Shown here: piece by piece, positions 8,956 through 19,444 of the stretch | Layout of the letters: each line of letters opens with the position of its first letter | Numbering within the stretch: the stretch's first letter is position 1 | From: a gamma proteobacterium symbiont of Ctena orbiculata | Lineage (GTDB): Bacteria; Pseudomonadota; Gammaproteobacteria; Chromatiales; Chromatiaceae | Assembly (NCBI GenBank): GCA_003094555.1 | Contig: NATW01000105.1 | Coordinates: 1 to 41,871, forward strand | Direction: 5' to 3' | DNA: 41,871 nt | The notes under the pieces: generated by a model | What the model was told of the DNA's origin: nothing | What the model saw: only the letters and a program-made list of their open reading frames with translations | Database searches by the model: none | Made by a program: the position numbers and the translations under genes

Positions 8956-11265
8956 TTACTGTATGGCCCTGGACGCGTGCTGAGTGAATTCCTGGGCGGG
9001 TTTGAAACCTACAAGCCGATAGTTCCTGCGTTCCTGCCCGTCACTGCCGTAAAAAATGATGGCTGGTGGGCCGGGTAGTCCGAAATGCCCTTGCAGCAAG
9101 GCCTGGTCGATGTCGTCATTGGCGGTGACATCGGCCTGTAACAGATGCGTATTGGCGAGTGCTTTGATCACCTGGGGATCGGAAAAGGTATATTTCTCCA
9201 TCTCTTTGCAGGAGACGCACCAGTCGGCGTAGAAGTCGAGCATCACGGGCCTTCCCTGACTGCTGGCAAAAGCGACCTCACGCTGCAGATCATCGATGCT
9301 TTTGATCCGCTTGAATTGCAGTTCCTGGTGCCCCTGAGCGCCACCGGCACCGCCGGCAATGGCAATCCCGCGCAGTGGCTGCAGGGTATCCTTGCCGCCA
9401 GATGCGGCACCGACCAGCATCAGTGTGCCGTAGACCAGAAATACGAAACCGAGTCCTTTCCAGAGCTTCTGCCAACCGCTGGCCTCGATCTCCAAGTGAC
9501 GCAGGGCCCCCATATAGATTGCCGAGACAATGAACAGTATGCCCCACAGCAGCATTGCGGCCTCGGCGGGGATGATGCGTTCAAGCATGACGATGGCGAC
9601 AGCCAACAGGGCGACACCGAATACAGCCTTGACTGCATCCATCCAACTGCCAGCCCGTGGCAGCAGCTTACCGGCGGATGTGCCGATTGCGATCAACGGT
9701 GCCCCCATACCCATGCTGAGGGCAAACAGGGCCAGGCCTCCCAGCATGGCGTCGCCGGTCTGGCCGATATAGATGAGTGCCCCTGCCAACGGCGGCGCGA
9801 CACAGGGGCCGACTATCAGGGCGGAGAGGAAGCCCATGATGGCGACGCCGGTGAGGGAGCCGCCCTGTTGTTGGTTACTGATATCAGACAGACGACTCTG
9901 CAGACTGCTGGGAAGTTGCAGATCGTAGAAGCCAAACATCGACAGGGCGAGTAAGATGAAAACCAGGGCAAAGCTGCTGAGGATCCATGGGTTCTGAAAA
10001 TAGGCTTGCAGATTTTCGCCGAACAGTCCGGCCAGGACCCCGGCGACGGTGTAGGTGACCGCCATCGCCAACACATAGACCAAGGATAGCGTGAAGGCCT
10101 TCCGGGTGGTGATCTTGTCCCCATGGCCGGCGATGATGCCGGAGAGGATAGGGATCATCGGAAAGATACAGGGGGTGAATGCCAGGCCCAGACCGAGGAG
10201 AAAGAAGAGACTGATGATGAGTAGGGTTGAACCGCCTTTTAGGGTTTCTGTAATCTCGTCCAGTTCGGATATCGGCTCATCGGAAGATTCGGCCGGTAGT
10301 ACAGTAACCGCGGCTTCCTTGGTATCGCTTGCCTGGGCCGCTGGGATGGCTGGCAGTGCCAGGGTGAACTGCTTGTTTATCGGCGGATAGCATACGCCAA
10401 TCTCAGCACACCCTTGATAGCCGGCTTTCAGGGTGAAATCTTGCGCATCGGTAGTGCTTCTGAGCAGGGGGACCAGAAGGTCGATCTCATTGTGGTATAC
10501 GGCAACATCGCCGATGCTTCCATCGGGTCTTACCGTGTCCTGCTTGATTTCCGGTTCAGGCAGGGTGATCTGGCCCAGATCGATGGCCTGATCCTCAGCT
10601 GCGGAAAGAACAATCTTGTCGTGATAGAGATAGGTCCCATCGGCGATACTCCAGTAGAGACGGAGGTGGGTCCCGTCCTCCACTGTGACCGAGAGTTTGT
10701 AGGCTTCCTCGGGATCCAGCAGCTCTTCTTCAACACTGTTGTCAAACAGGGGTGGTGGGGTTGAATCCGCGATATTGAGCAGAGGTTCTCCAACCGCCTC
10801 GATGCCATTGGCAGCGACCATCGGTTCCAGTGCCAGGCGTATCTCCTGTAGGTGGGGTGGAAAGCAGATGCCCTGATCGGCACAGCCCTGTGAGCGCGCC
10901 TTTACCAGCAGGGTCTCCTGGGACCCCTGCATGCGTCGTATTGGGATCTCCGCAATGGCTTTATTCCGGTAGACGGCTACCTCGCCGAAGAATTCGTCGT
11001 TTTTTATCTTGGCTTTCGATAGTTTCGGTTCGCCGATTTCGATACCGATGGTGTCGCTGTCGAAATGGATCTTATCGCGATACATGTAGTAGCCATCCGC
11101 GATGCGCCATTCAACGACCAGTTTTTCCGTACCGTCCGTGCGGCCGGAGATCTGGAAGGCCTGGTCGGGCATCAACAACTCTTCCTCGTTCCAGACCGCT
11201 GGGCTCAGGCTGGAGACAGCCAGCAGTGCAAGGAACATCATCATCAAATCTATTCTTTTGTGCAT
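8956..11265 (-). CDS. dsbD: Thiol:disulfide interchange protein DsbD with two N-terminal domains
   Basis: DsbD carries electrons from cytoplasmic thioredoxin across the inner membrane to periplasmic DsbC, DsbG and CcmG-type partners. The 769-residue protein is about 200 residues longer than E. coli DsbD (565). A signal peptide (about 1-24) is followed by two tandem nDsbD immunoglobulin-like domains, each with its redox pair: GCADQGICFPP (Cys128/Cys134) and GCAEIGVCYPP (Cys286/Cys292). Then come eight predicted membrane helices with Cys366 (FTPCIFPM) and Cys488 (GPCVAPP), and a C-terminal thioredoxin domain with CVSC (Cys683/Cys686). The start overlaps the cutA stop by 16 bp, so the pair is coupled. 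The duplicated domain is the unusual feature; both copies keep their cysteines. Confidence 0.95.
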   Translation of the reverse strand: MHKRIDLMMMFLALLAVSSLSPAVWNEEELLMPDQAFQISGRTDGTEKLVVEWRIADGYYMYRDKIHFDSDTIGIEIGEPKLSKAKIKNDEFFGEVAVYRNKAIAEIPIRRMQGSQETLLVKARSQGCADQGICFPPHLQEIRLALEPMVAANGIEAVGEPLLNIADSTPPPLFDNSVEEELLDPEEAYKLSVTVEDGTHLRLYWSIADGTYLYHDKIVLSAAEDQAIDLGQITLPEPEIKQDTVRPDGSIGDVAVYHNEIDLLVPLLRSTTDAQDFTLKAGYQGCAEIGVCYPPINKQFTLALPAIPAAQASDTKEAAVTVLPAESSDEPISELDEITETLKGGSTLLIISLFFLLGLGLAFTPCIFPMIPILSGIIAGHGDKITTRKAFTLSLVYVLAMAVTYTVAGVLAGLFGENLQAYFQNPWILSSFALVFILLALSMFGFYDLQLPSSLQSRLSDISNQQQGGSLTGVAIMGFLSALIVGPCVAPPLAGALIYIGQTGDAMLGGLALFALSMGMGAPLIAIGTSAGKLLPRAGSWMDAVKAVFGVALLAVAIVMLERIIPAEAAMLLWGILFIVSAIYMGALRHLEIEASGWQKLWKGLGFVFLVYGTLMLVGAASGGKDTLQPLRGIAIAGGAGGAQGHQELQFKRIKSIDDLQREVAFASSQGRPVMLDFYADWCVSCKEMEKYTFSDPQVIKALANTHLLQADVTANDDIDQALLQGHFGLPGPPAIIFYGSDGQERRNYRLVGFKPAQEFTQHASRAIQ

Positions 11266-11573
11266 CTCTCCACCCAGTCGAGGTAATCATCCAGCCCCTG
11301 TTCTACAGGGACTGCGATGATTTCCGGAAGTTCATAGGGATGTTGTGCCCGGAGTAAGGCTTCCACACGTTGATAGTGTTTTTCTACACTCTTGATCAGC
11401 AGCAGAACCTCATCGGACTGTTCCAACCGTCCCTGCCAGCGGTAGACAGATGTGACCGGCGAAGTGAGATTGACGCATGCGGCCAGTCCCTGATCCAGCA
11501 AAGCTTTGGCGAGCTTAAGCCCTGTCTCCCTATCGGGTACGGTACAGAGAATCAAGAGGAGTGGTGTTGGCAT
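11250..11573 (-). CDS. cutA: Divalent-cation tolerance protein CutA
   Basis: CutA is a small trimeric ferredoxin-like protein linked to copper/divalent-cation tolerance; its exact molecular role is unclear. From the ATG at 11573 it has 107 residues (E. coli 112); an ATG at 11597 would add eight residues. Visible family motifs are LLLILCTVPDRETGLKLAKA, GLAACVNL, VTSVYRWQG and YELPEIIAVPV. The C-terminus DYLDWVERCTKE overlaps the dsbD start, matching the cutA-dsbD pairing of many gammaproteobacteria. The ribosome site is weak at both candidate starts. Confidence 0.93.
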   Translation of the reverse strand: MPTPLLLILCTVPDRETGLKLAKALLDQGLAACVNLTSPVTSVYRWQGRLEQSDEVLLLIKSVEKHYQRVEALLRAQHPYELPEIIAVPVEQGLDDYLDWVERCTKE

Positions 11574-11644
11574 TGGCGGAAAATACACTATCCACATGCA
11601 ACTGGCAAAATGGGAATGGCCTGGCGTGGTTCTGACGTGGCAAT

Positions 11645-11672
11645 GAAAAAGGCGGCCTGGGGCCGCCTTTTA
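11645..11672 (-). terminator. Intrinsic terminator (bidirectional)
   Basis: GGCGGCC (11651-11657) and GGCCGCC (11661-11667) form a GC stem with a 3-nt loop, flanked by AAAAA on one side and TTTT on the other. It therefore works on either strand. On the minus strand it closes the CsgG-like lipoprotein gene, separating it from cutA-dsbD. Confidence 0.8.
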
Positions 11673-11679
11673 GGATCAA

Positions 11680-11700
11680 GCCTCTGTGTCAGTCAGAGGC
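11680..11700. other. Small perfect hairpin downstream of the CsgG-like gene
   Basis: GCCTCTG (11680-11686) pairs with CAGAGGC (11694-11700) around a 7-nt loop, in the 3' region just after the lipoprotein stop codon and before the terminator. It probably stabilises the mRNA 3' end. Confidence 0.4.
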
Positions 11701-11709
11701 AGGCCTGGC

Positions 11710-12561
11710 TTATTCGCCGACTTTCAGGCGTCCGCCCTTGCCCAGACCGCCCTTGACCGTCTGTGCCTTGTAGTTTCTCAGGGCCTTTACCATGTGATTG
11801 AATGAATCGGCGAAGGCAGCAGTGATCACTTTGCCTTCCGGTGTTTTGGTGAAACCACCGGCACCGCCAAAGGCGCCGCCGCCGAAGAGGCCGCCAAACA
11901 GGTTGTAGTCAAAGTTCTTCGCGTTACCCACCGAGGAAGAGATCTGGACGCCAGAGCGGTTGTCTATCAGCAGCAGGGTGGTAGCGGCCTCGTTGGACTT
12001 CATCCCACCTGCCAGTGCACCGGCAACAGATCCGAACAGACCGCCGACAATGCCCTTCACTCCACCGGTACCCTTTTCAGAGAACTGGATGCTTGGATTC
12101 ATGGTGTAGTCGGCGGCAACCATCTGGCCCTTGCCGAAATTGCTTCCTTGACGCATCTCGCCAGACTGCATCAGGGCCCGCTCCTGCATCATATTATTCA
12201 TCGCCCTGCCGCGTTCAACGACGACGAAGCAGTTGGACTGCTGGATCATGGTGCGCAGCACCGGGACAGTGGTGCCCAGTGAAGGGTAGCGGTGCCTGTA
12301 GGTGGCCCACCAAGGCGCGGATTGGTCTTCAACCACGGCCAGTGTGCCGAGTGTCTCATTGCAGCTCTCCAGGGCGCTGTTGGCGCCTTCCGAAGTTTCA
12401 CCGCTGGCAGCGCCAGTGACCGTGTTCCCGGATGAACCCCCCATCTTTGGCATGGTGGCCTCACAGCCACTCAGGCCGATGAAAGCGGCTGCAATCACCG
12501 CTGCCAGGGCGGTAAAGCCAGGTGTTCTTCGTAGATTGGTTGATGGTTTCATTTTTTTCAC
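11710..12561 (-). CDS. CsgG-like outer-membrane-associated lipoprotein
   Basis: This 283-residue protein has a lysine/arginine-rich start, a hydrophobic stretch and a lipobox LSGC near residues 30-33, so it should be a lipidated exported protein. The body resembles the CsgG/HfaB curli-assembly lipoprotein fold: an ALESC-type start of the mature domain, the VVERGRAMNNMMQERALMQSG segment, VAADYTMNPSIQF, glycine-rich membrane-like patches (GGLFGSVAGALAGG; FGGLFGGGAFGG) and a TTLLLIDNRSGVQI strand. CsgG-type proteins form secretion pores for curli or related polymers. No csg genes lie nearby, so the substrate is unknown and it may serve another envelope role. It is monocistronic, with its own terminator and an AT-rich upstream region. 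Confidence 0.7.
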   Translation of the reverse strand: MKKMKPSTNLRRTPGFTALAAVIAAAFIGLSGCEATMPKMGGSSGNTVTGAASGETSEGANSALESCNETLGTLAVVEDQSAPWWATYRHRYPSLGTTVPVLRTMIQQSNCFVVVERGRAMNNMMQERALMQSGEMRQGSNFGKGQMVAADYTMNPSIQFSEKGTGGVKGIVGGLFGSVAGALAGGMKSNEAATTLLLIDNRSGVQISSSVGNAKNFDYNLFGGLFGGGAFGGAGGFTKTPEGKVITAAFADSFNHMVKALRNYKAQTVKGGLGKGGRLKVGE

Positions 12562-12798
12562 TTTCCCTTAAATGAACAAACAATAAATATAGATGAGAGT
12601 TGCGTAATTGCACTCTGGTTTTATTATTTCGTCAAGTTTGATAAGAACATGAATTATTTTTGAAATCAATTACCGCCCTGCTGCGGGCTCCAAGTCGATT
12701 AAATCCTTGTGCGTAGCAGCAATGGCTGGGGGCAGGGGCAATCCAAGCATGGTTTGAGAGTCTTGTATGGGCCGGGAGCCCGGCGTAAGCTCTCCGCT

Positions 12799-13254
12799 AT
12801 GAATCCTCTGCTGTTGTTTTTGCTGTTATTTGTCGGTGTCCCCCTGGTGGAGCTCTACTTTCTTATAAAGGTCGGTTCCCAGATCGGCGCTTTTCCGACA
12901 ATTTTCCTCACCATCTTCACTGCACTGCTGGGGGGGTGGATGGTGCGCGCCCAGGGATTTTCCACCTTCTCCAGAGTACGTGGATCAATGGATCGCGGAG
13001 AGGTGCCGGCCTTTGAGATGATGGAGGGGGCGGTATTGCTTGTGTGTGGTTTTCTCCTGCTGCTCCCGGGATTTATAACGGATGTAGTGGGTTTCGTGTT
13101 TCTGGTTCCCCCCCTCCGGCGATGGTTGCTTGCCCTTGGGTTGCAGCAAGGGGGTGTTATGGGGCCGGTGGCATCATCCCGGGATGAATCGAACAGAAGT
13201 CAGGAGAGGCGGGTAATCGAGGGGGAATTTGAACGCGAGGAGGATAAAAAATAG
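12799..13254 (+). CDS. fxsA: FxsA family membrane protein
   Basis: FxsA is an inner-membrane protein; in E. coli its overproduction suppresses F-plasmid exclusion of phage T7. The start is placed at the ATG at 12799, giving 151 residues and the family N-terminus MNPLLLFLLLFVGVPLVELYFLI. Further motifs are KVGSQIGAFPTIFLTIFTALLGGWMVRAQG and the second hydrophobic region LLVCGFLLLLPGFITDVVGFVFLVPPLRR. The C-terminus is hydrophilic and charged. A longer frame from 12709 lacks any resemblance. It is the only plus-strand gene between the CsgG-like gene and groES; in many gammaproteobacteria fxsA lies directly upstream of groESL, but here ppk2 and an FKBP gene separate them. Confidence 0.9.
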   Translation: MNPLLLFLLLFVGVPLVELYFLIKVGSQIGAFPTIFLTIFTALLGGWMVRAQGFSTFSRVRGSMDRGEVPAFEMMEGAVLLVCGFLLLLPGFITDVVGFVFLVPPLRRWLLALGLQQGGVMGPVASSRDESNRSQERRVIEGEFEREEDKK

Positions 13255-13326
13255 CCAGCGAATGGCACTAAACCGGTCCCCAGCAAACTCCCGCTATTTG
13301 GCTTAAGTGCCGACTGGGCACGTCAT

Positions 13327-13352
13327 CCCGGCGTAAGCCGGGGCTTGTTTTG
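13327..13352 (+). terminator. Hairpin terminator candidate after fxsA
   Basis: CCCGGC (13327-13332) and GCCGGG (13337-13342) form a 6-bp GC stem with a GTAA tetraloop, followed by GCTTGTTTT. It lies between the convergent fxsA and ppk2 genes. The T-tract is interrupted, so termination is plausible but not certain; the motif also resembles a common dispersed palindrome. Confidence 0.5.
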
Positions 13353-13361
13353 ATGCAAGGT

Positions 13362-14180
13362 TTAAGGATAGATTTCCGGTACGAATGTCTGGTCGGTGAT
13401 CGGCGGCCTTATGTAACCGGTATCGGGGGCGCGGTTAGGCAGCTCGATGGGTTCAGGGGTCAGATCCTCATAGGGGATCAAGCTCAATAGATGGGCGATA
13501 CAGTTGAGTCGGGCATGTTTCTTGATATCTGAGTTGACCACATACCAGGGTGCCTGCTTGATGTCGGTGTGGGCAAACATCTCATCCTTCGCCTTTGAAT
13601 ACTCCAGCCAGCGGGAGCGGGATTCCAGATCCATGGGGCTCAGTTTCCAGCGCTTGTGCGGCTCTTCCAGCCTGCTCTGAAACCTTCGCTCCTGCTCCTC
13701 ATCTGAGACGGAGAACCAGTATTTGATCAGGATGATGCCGGAGCGCACCAGCATACGCTCGAACTCTGGGCATGAGCGTAAGAACTCCTGGTACTCCTCC
13801 TCGGTGCAGAATCCCATCACCTTCTCAACACCGGCCCGGTTGTACCAGCTGCGGTCGAACAGGAGCATCTCGCCGGCAGCGGGTAGATGGGGCACATAGC
13901 GTTGAAAGTACCACTGGGTCTGTTCCCTTTCCGTGGGGGCTGGGAGGGCTACAACACGGCAGATGCGTGGGTTCAGGTGTTGGTTGATACGCTTTATCAC
14001 CCCCCCTTTACCGGCGGCATCCCGCCCCTCGAAGATGACAACCACCTTCAAACCCTTGTATTTGATCCATTCCTGTAGTTTGACAAGCTCAAGCTGCAGC
14101 TTGAACAGCTCCTCTTCATAGACTTTGCTATTGATTTTTTTTGGCTTTTTTTTGCTTGCTTCTTTTTTTACTTCAGCCAT
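13362..14180 (-). CDS. ppk2: Polyphosphate kinase 2 family protein
   Basis: PPK2 enzymes transfer phosphate between polyphosphate and nucleotides (class I usually NDP to NTP). The 272-residue length matches short single-domain class I PPK2 proteins. It has a Lys-rich N-terminus (1-20), a Walker A loop FEGRDAAGKGGVIKRI (Gly52 to Lys58 region), a Walker B and lid segment MLLFDRSWYNRAGVEKVMGF (Asp109), and the downstream WKLSPMDLESRSRW motif typical of the family. It is on the minus strand, 72 bp after the FKBP gene, and convergent with fxsA. It would link polyphosphate stores to nucleotide pools; which nucleotide it prefers cannot be read from the sequence. Confidence 0.93.
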   Translation of the reverse strand: MAEVKKEASKKKPKKINSKVYEEELFKLQLELVKLQEWIKYKGLKVVVIFEGRDAAGKGGVIKRINQHLNPRICRVVALPAPTEREQTQWYFQRYVPHLPAAGEMLLFDRSWYNRAGVEKVMGFCTEEEYQEFLRSCPEFERMLVRSGIILIKYWFSVSDEEQERRFQSRLEEPHKRWKLSPMDLESRSRWLEYSKAKDEMFAHTDIKQAPWYVVNSDIKKHARLNCIAHLLSLIPYEDLTPEPIELPNRAPDTGYIRPPITDQTFVPEIYP

Positions 14181-14252
14181 TGCAGCCTCCCGGTCTCACG
14201 CTCATTTTTTAATTAGTGAATCGCGTTGGTCTCGCGTGTCAAGCCTGTATGA

Positions 14253-14681
14253 TTATACGATTTCAAGCAACTCCAGGTCGAAATTCAATGCCTCACCTGC
14301 CAGCGGGTGGTTGCCGTCTATGGTCGCTTCCTTATCTGACAGCTCGGTAACAACCACGTTGAAATGTTCGCCGTTCGGGCTCTGCGCCTGAAGATGCATG
14401 CCTACCTCGAGATTCAGGTCATCGGGAAAGTGTTCCCGGGGAACCTTTTCGATCAGGGCGTCGTTACGTTGCCCATAGGCCTCGTCAGCGGGGATGTGAA
14501 TCTTCTTCTGATCGCCGACTTGCATACCCTCCACGCCGGACTCGAATCCGGGGATAACCGCTTTTTCGCCAAGGGTGAATTCGAAGGGTTCTCGATCTAC
14601 CGATGAATCGAATTGGGTTCCGTTATCCAGTGTGCCGGTGTAGTGAATACGCACAGTATCCCCCTGTTTGGCTTGACTCAT
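14253..14681 (-). CDS. FKBP-type peptidyl-prolyl isomerase (SlyD/FkpB-like)
   Basis: This cytoplasmic isomerase catalyses proline cis-trans isomerisation in folding proteins. Started at the ATG at 14681, preceded by AGAGG 7 nt upstream, it is 142 residues (MSQAKQGDTVRIHYTGTL). The FKBP core appears as HYTGTLDNGTQFDSS and FTLGEKAVIPGFESGVEGM, followed by an insert-in-flap region containing IPADEAYGQRND as in SlyD, and the closing strand IDGNHPLAGEALNFDLELL. It lacks the His/Cys-rich metal tail of E. coli SlyD, so it is closer to FkpB or tail-less SlyD. It is divergent from groES across a 235-bp gap that holds the groE promoter. Confidence 0.93.
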   Translation of the reverse strand: MSQAKQGDTVRIHYTGTLDNGTQFDSSVDREPFEFTLGEKAVIPGFESGVEGMQVGDQKKIHIPADEAYGQRNDALIEKVPREHFPDDLNLEVGMHLQAQSPNGEHFNVVVTELSDKEATIDGNHPLAGEALNFDLELLEIV

Positions 14682-14791
14682 GATTGGCCTCTTATTGTTC
14701 AGATGTAGTGTAAATGGGTAATTATCACATAGATTCAGTGCGTCGTGATGGGTGGTTTCCATTTATATTGAAAAAATTTTATTGGGCAGTC

Positions 14792-14819
14792 TTGACTAAC
14801 GGCTTTTTCCCTCTATTAT
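14792..14819 (+). promoter_or_regulatory. Sigma-70-type groESL promoter
   Basis: TTGACT (14792-14797) and TATTAT (14814-14819) are separated by 16 bp, a near-consensus vegetative promoter. The -10 hexamer overlaps the first base of the CIRCE element, so a bound repressor would block RNA polymerase directly. It is about 90 nt upstream of the groES start codon. Confidence 0.75.
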
Positions 14820-14845
14820 TAGCACTCAGTTCTGGTGAGTGCTAA
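14819..14845 (+). promoter_or_regulatory. CIRCE operator (HrcA binding site)
   Basis: TTAGCACTC (14819-14827), a 9-nt spacer and GAGTGCTAA (14837-14845) form a perfect CIRCE inverted repeat. CIRCE is bound by the HrcA repressor, which represses heat-shock chaperone genes until GroEL becomes limiting. It implies an hrcA gene elsewhere in this genome and negative-feedback control of groESL. Confidence 0.95.
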
Positions 14846-14916
14846 CAGCCTTGCCTGGGAATGAAGAACCCAATATCGATTTTCAGAAAAAACCATTTAT
14901 TGAGGAGAATCAGTCG

Positions 14917-15207
14917 ATGAATATTCGTCCGCTGCACGATCGCGTGATCGTTCGTCGTAAGGAAGAGGAGCGCACCAGCCCGGGCGGCATTGTGCTCCCA
15001 GATGCAGCCACCGAGAAACCCGTCCTCGGTGAGGTGCTCGCTGTCGGCAACGGAAAGGTCACCGATAAAGGTGAGGCTCGGCCGTTGGATGTCAAGGTCG
15101 GAGATAGAGTGCTGTTTGGCAAATACTCCGGCACTGAAGTGAAGTTGGGTGGTGAGGAAGTCCTCGTCATGCGTGAAGAAGACATCATGGGTGTGATCGA
15201 AGACTAA
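14917..15207 (+). CDS. groES: Co-chaperonin GroES
   Basis: GroES is the heptameric lid of the GroEL folding chamber. The 96-residue product starts at 14917 ([14 protein letters not shown]), preceded by a strong GAGGAG ribosome site 9 nt upstream. The mobile loop segment [18 protein letters not shown] and the C-terminal [18 protein letters not shown] are classic. An upstream in-frame start at 14839 lies within the promoter-operator region and is rejected. It is followed by groEL after 78 bp, in the same operon, under the CIRCE-controlled promoter. Confidence 0.98.
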   Translation: MNIRPLHDRVIVRRKEEERTSPGGIVLPDAATEKPVLGEVLAVGNGKVTDKGEARPLDVKVGDRVLFGKYSGTEVKLGGEEVLVMREEDIMGVIED

Positions 15208-15282
15208 ATCCTGGCCTTTAGATCACAGAACCATACAGGTTAAACCTGGTGAAGATTCTCAACATTTACCCAAGGAATTTAA

Positions 15283-16929
<1,647 letters not shown>

Positions 16930-16960
16930 TTCACGCTCCCAGGTTTTAGACCCACAATAA

Positions 16961-16991
16961 GCCCCGTGCCTCAAAGGCACGGGGCTTTTTT
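16961..16991 (+). terminator. Strong intrinsic terminator of groESL
   Basis: GCCCCGTGCC (16961-16970) and GGCACGGGGC (16976-16985) form a perfect 10-bp stem with loop TCAAA, followed directly by six Ts. This is a textbook rho-independent terminator. Confidence 0.95.
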
Positions 16992-17092
16992 CATTCTGTG
17001 AGGTAAATATTTTTTTGTGAATGCCGCTACTGACTACGATTTAGAACCATATTTATTCACGGAAAGCATAATCGCTCAATCGGGGAAAACTC

Positions 17093-19021
17093 ATGTTTCG
17101 GAATATCGGTATCTCGCTGCGATTTGTCGTCGCAACAGTCTTGGCTGTCACTATTGTTCTCGCCATTACCCTCTCGATCACCTTCAACTACATGGGAGGT
17201 GTCCTGCATGCGGCGGAAGAGAATGAGATGGGAGAGATCTTTGAGACCGTGGTAGCGGGGATCGAGTCGGAGGGAAGGCTGGCCCGGGCGATGAGCGCCC
17301 TGGTTGCCGGGATTCCCATTGTGCAGGAGCACTTTGCCGCACGTGACCGGGATGCGCTGGAGGCACTCTTCGTGCCGGGATTCCAGGTGCTCAAGAAGGA
17401 GTATGGCGTTCGGCAGTTTCAATTTCATGAGCCCCCGGCAACCTCATTTTTGAGGGTGCACAAGCCGGCCAAGTTCGGTGATGACCTCTCCTCTTTCCGC
17501 TTTACGGTGGTGGAAGGCAATCAGAGTAAGAGTGCGATACAGGGCCTGGAAGTGGGCGTGGCCGGACTTGGCGTTAGGGGATTGGTGCCTGTGAGCAATG
17601 GCGGTTCTCATGTGGGTACCGTGGAATTCGGCATGTCCTTTGGGCAGTCGTTTTTCGACGAGTATGCCAAACAGCATGAGATCGACCTGGAACTCCATAT
17701 CGACCGTAATGGCAAGTTGAATCGGTTTGCTTCGACAATGGTGGACAATGATCTTGTCTCAGCCGAGCAGATGAAGGGACTGGGTAAAGGCGAACATCTC
17801 TTCGATACAGGTGAATTGGGCGATAAGCCTGTCTCCTACTATGCGGCACCGGTGGAGAACTACTCTGGTGAGACCATCGGGGTATTGGTGGTGGCAAAAG
17901 ACCGCGCCTATTTTGCCGACTCCATATCGAGCTTGCAGCTGATCGTGATTGGATTGGGGCTGCTCTCAATATTGCTGATTGGGGCCATGGTGTGGTTGAT
18001 CAGCCTCGGCGTTGTCAAGCCGATCAGTGGCGCCGCCGAGGCGATGGAAGGTATTGCCTCTGCTGAAGGGGATTTGACCGTTCGCATGGATGAGTCTGGT
18101 TCTGACGAGGTTGCACGACTGTCGCGTGCTTACAATCGTTTTGCCGAAAAAACAGAGCGCATGATTCAAAAGGTCTCTGGCGCCACTGGAAATATCAGCC
18201 AGCATCTCAGCGAATTCGCAACCTTGGCGGAACATGCCAAAGATGGCGTCAGCAAACAATATGAACAGACCACGCAAGTGGCGACGGCGATGACGGAGAT
18301 GTCCGCCACCGTGCATGAGGTGGCGCAGAATACCACCCAGACCGCAGAGGCTGCGAACCAGGCCGACCAACAGGCCAATCACGGTCGGGATGTGGTGAAA
18401 GACGTAACCGGCAGTATCGATGCCTTGGCTGCGGATGTGGGTAAGGCGGTGGAGACGGTGCAGCATGTAGAGCAGGACAGTGAGCGTATCGGCTCGGTAC
18501 TCGATGTGATACGCGGGATCGCGGACCAAACCAACCTGTTGGCCTTGAATGCCGCTATCGAGGCTGCGCGTGCTGGTGAACAGGGACGTGGCTTTGCGGT
18601 TGTAGCCGATGAGGTCAGAACCCTGGCGAAACGCACCCAGGACTCCACCAAGGAGATCCAGGAGATGATCGAGAGCCTGCAGAGTGGTGTACGTGAAACC
18701 GTTACGGTAATGGAGACCAGTCAACAACAGGCCGCCGAGAGTGTGCAACAGGCAGGTCGTGCCCATGACTCCCTTGAGGAGATAACCCGGGTAATCGATA
18801 CCATCTCTCAGATGAGTGCCCAGATCGCCACCGCAGCCGAGGAGCAGAGCGCAGTTGCGGAAGACATCAACCGCAATATCGTTGAAATCACCCACGTGGC
18901 GGAAGCTACATCCGAGGATTCAGCCAAGAGCTTTAAAGCGAGTGAGGTGATGTCGAGTGAGATCGATCTCTTAGGCGATTTATTATCAGAGTTCAAAGTC
19001 AGTGATGCCGACTCCAGCTAG
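17093..19021 (+). CDS. Methyl-accepting chemotaxis protein
   Basis: This 642-residue transmembrane chemoreceptor would sense a periplasmic signal and control CheA. TM1 is at about residues 10-32. The periplasmic sensor (about 33-280) looks like a long dCache_3-type double domain ([19 protein letters not shown] and [19 protein letters not shown] segments); this is inference from pattern. TM2 is about 281-305, then a HAMP domain ([16 protein letters not shown]) and the cytoplasmic signalling coiled coil. The hairpin tip is at about 475-510 ([20 protein letters not shown]). No CheR/CheB-tethering pentapeptide ends the protein. The start at 17093 has GGGGAA 8 nt upstream. No che genes lie nearby; its ligand is unknown. 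Confidence 0.93.
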   Translation: MFRNIGISLRFVVATVLAVTIVLAITLSITFNYMGGVLHAAEENEMGEIFETVVAGIESEGRLARAMSALVAGIPIVQEHFAARDRDALEALFVPGFQVLKKEYGVRQFQFHEPPATSFLRVHKPAKFGDDLSSFRFTVVEGNQSKSAIQGLEVGVAGLGVRGLVPVSNGGSHVGTVEFGMSFGQSFFDEYAKQHEIDLELHIDRNGKLNRFASTMVDNDLVSAEQMKGLGKGEHLFDTGELGDKPVSYYAAPVENYSGETIGVLVVAKDRAYFADSISSLQLIVIGLGLLSILLIGAMVWLISLGVVKPISGAAEAMEGIASAEGDLTVRMDESGSDEVARLSRAYNRFAEKTERMIQKVSGATGNISQHLSEFATLAEHAKDGVSKQYEQTTQVATAMTEMSATVHEVAQNTTQTAEAANQADQQANHGRDVVKDVTGSIDALAADVGKAVETVQHVEQDSERIGSVLDVIRGIADQTNLLALNAAIEAARAGEQGRGFAVVADEVRTLAKRTQDSTKEIQEMIESLQSGVRETVTVMETSQQQAAESVQQAGRAHDSLEEITRVIDTISQMSAQIATAAEEQSAVAEDINRNIVEITHVAEATSEDSAKSFKASEVMSSEIDLLGDLLSEFKVSDADSS

Positions 19022-19444
19022 TTGGATAAGACAATCGTCTGTGCATCATGATTGGAAGGCCAAATTCAACTGATTGTGTTGCACTTCAGTGCCTGGATAC
19101 ACCCCATGACTAGCGTGCAGCCGTGGGTCGAGGTGACAGGGTCGGCACCTACACAGAATGCCCATGCGGTTTCAGAGGGGTTGAAAAGAAGCTGATCCAG
19201 TCCATACCAGGTGCCAACTATGTTGATCGATGCTTGATTGTGATACGTAGCGGTAGGGGGGGTGGATATCTACAGGATGCGGGATCTCGAGATAGTGCTT
19301 AACAATCACGGGGAGAAAAACTGTTAGACTGCCAAATTACAGGGAATAGGCAAGGCCAGGTTGAAGCTAGAATCATATTTGAAACGACCAATCGATACCT
19401 GGCGCATCAATTTAAAAGTGGCATAGTCCCACCCTGAATCTGAC
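19022..19444. other. 423-bp gap between chemoreceptor and glnE
   Basis: No convincing gene, RNA, repeat or terminator was found here. The sequence has ordinary composition, and no promoter for glnE stands out by eye. It presumably contains the glnE-ilvE promoter. Confidence 0.4.

Noticed and set aside
9145-9954. 269-codon frame antisense to dsbD
   Set aside because: The Gln/Asp/His-rich translation is an artefact of the opposite strand of membrane-helix codons.
12709-12798. N-terminal extension of fxsA
   Set aside because: The extra 30 residues are not hydrophobic and do not fit FxsA, which begins at MNPLLLF.
17966-18895. 309-codon open frame antisense to the chemoreceptor
   Set aside because: It overlaps the conserved HAMP/signalling region entirely and has no recognisable domain or start site.
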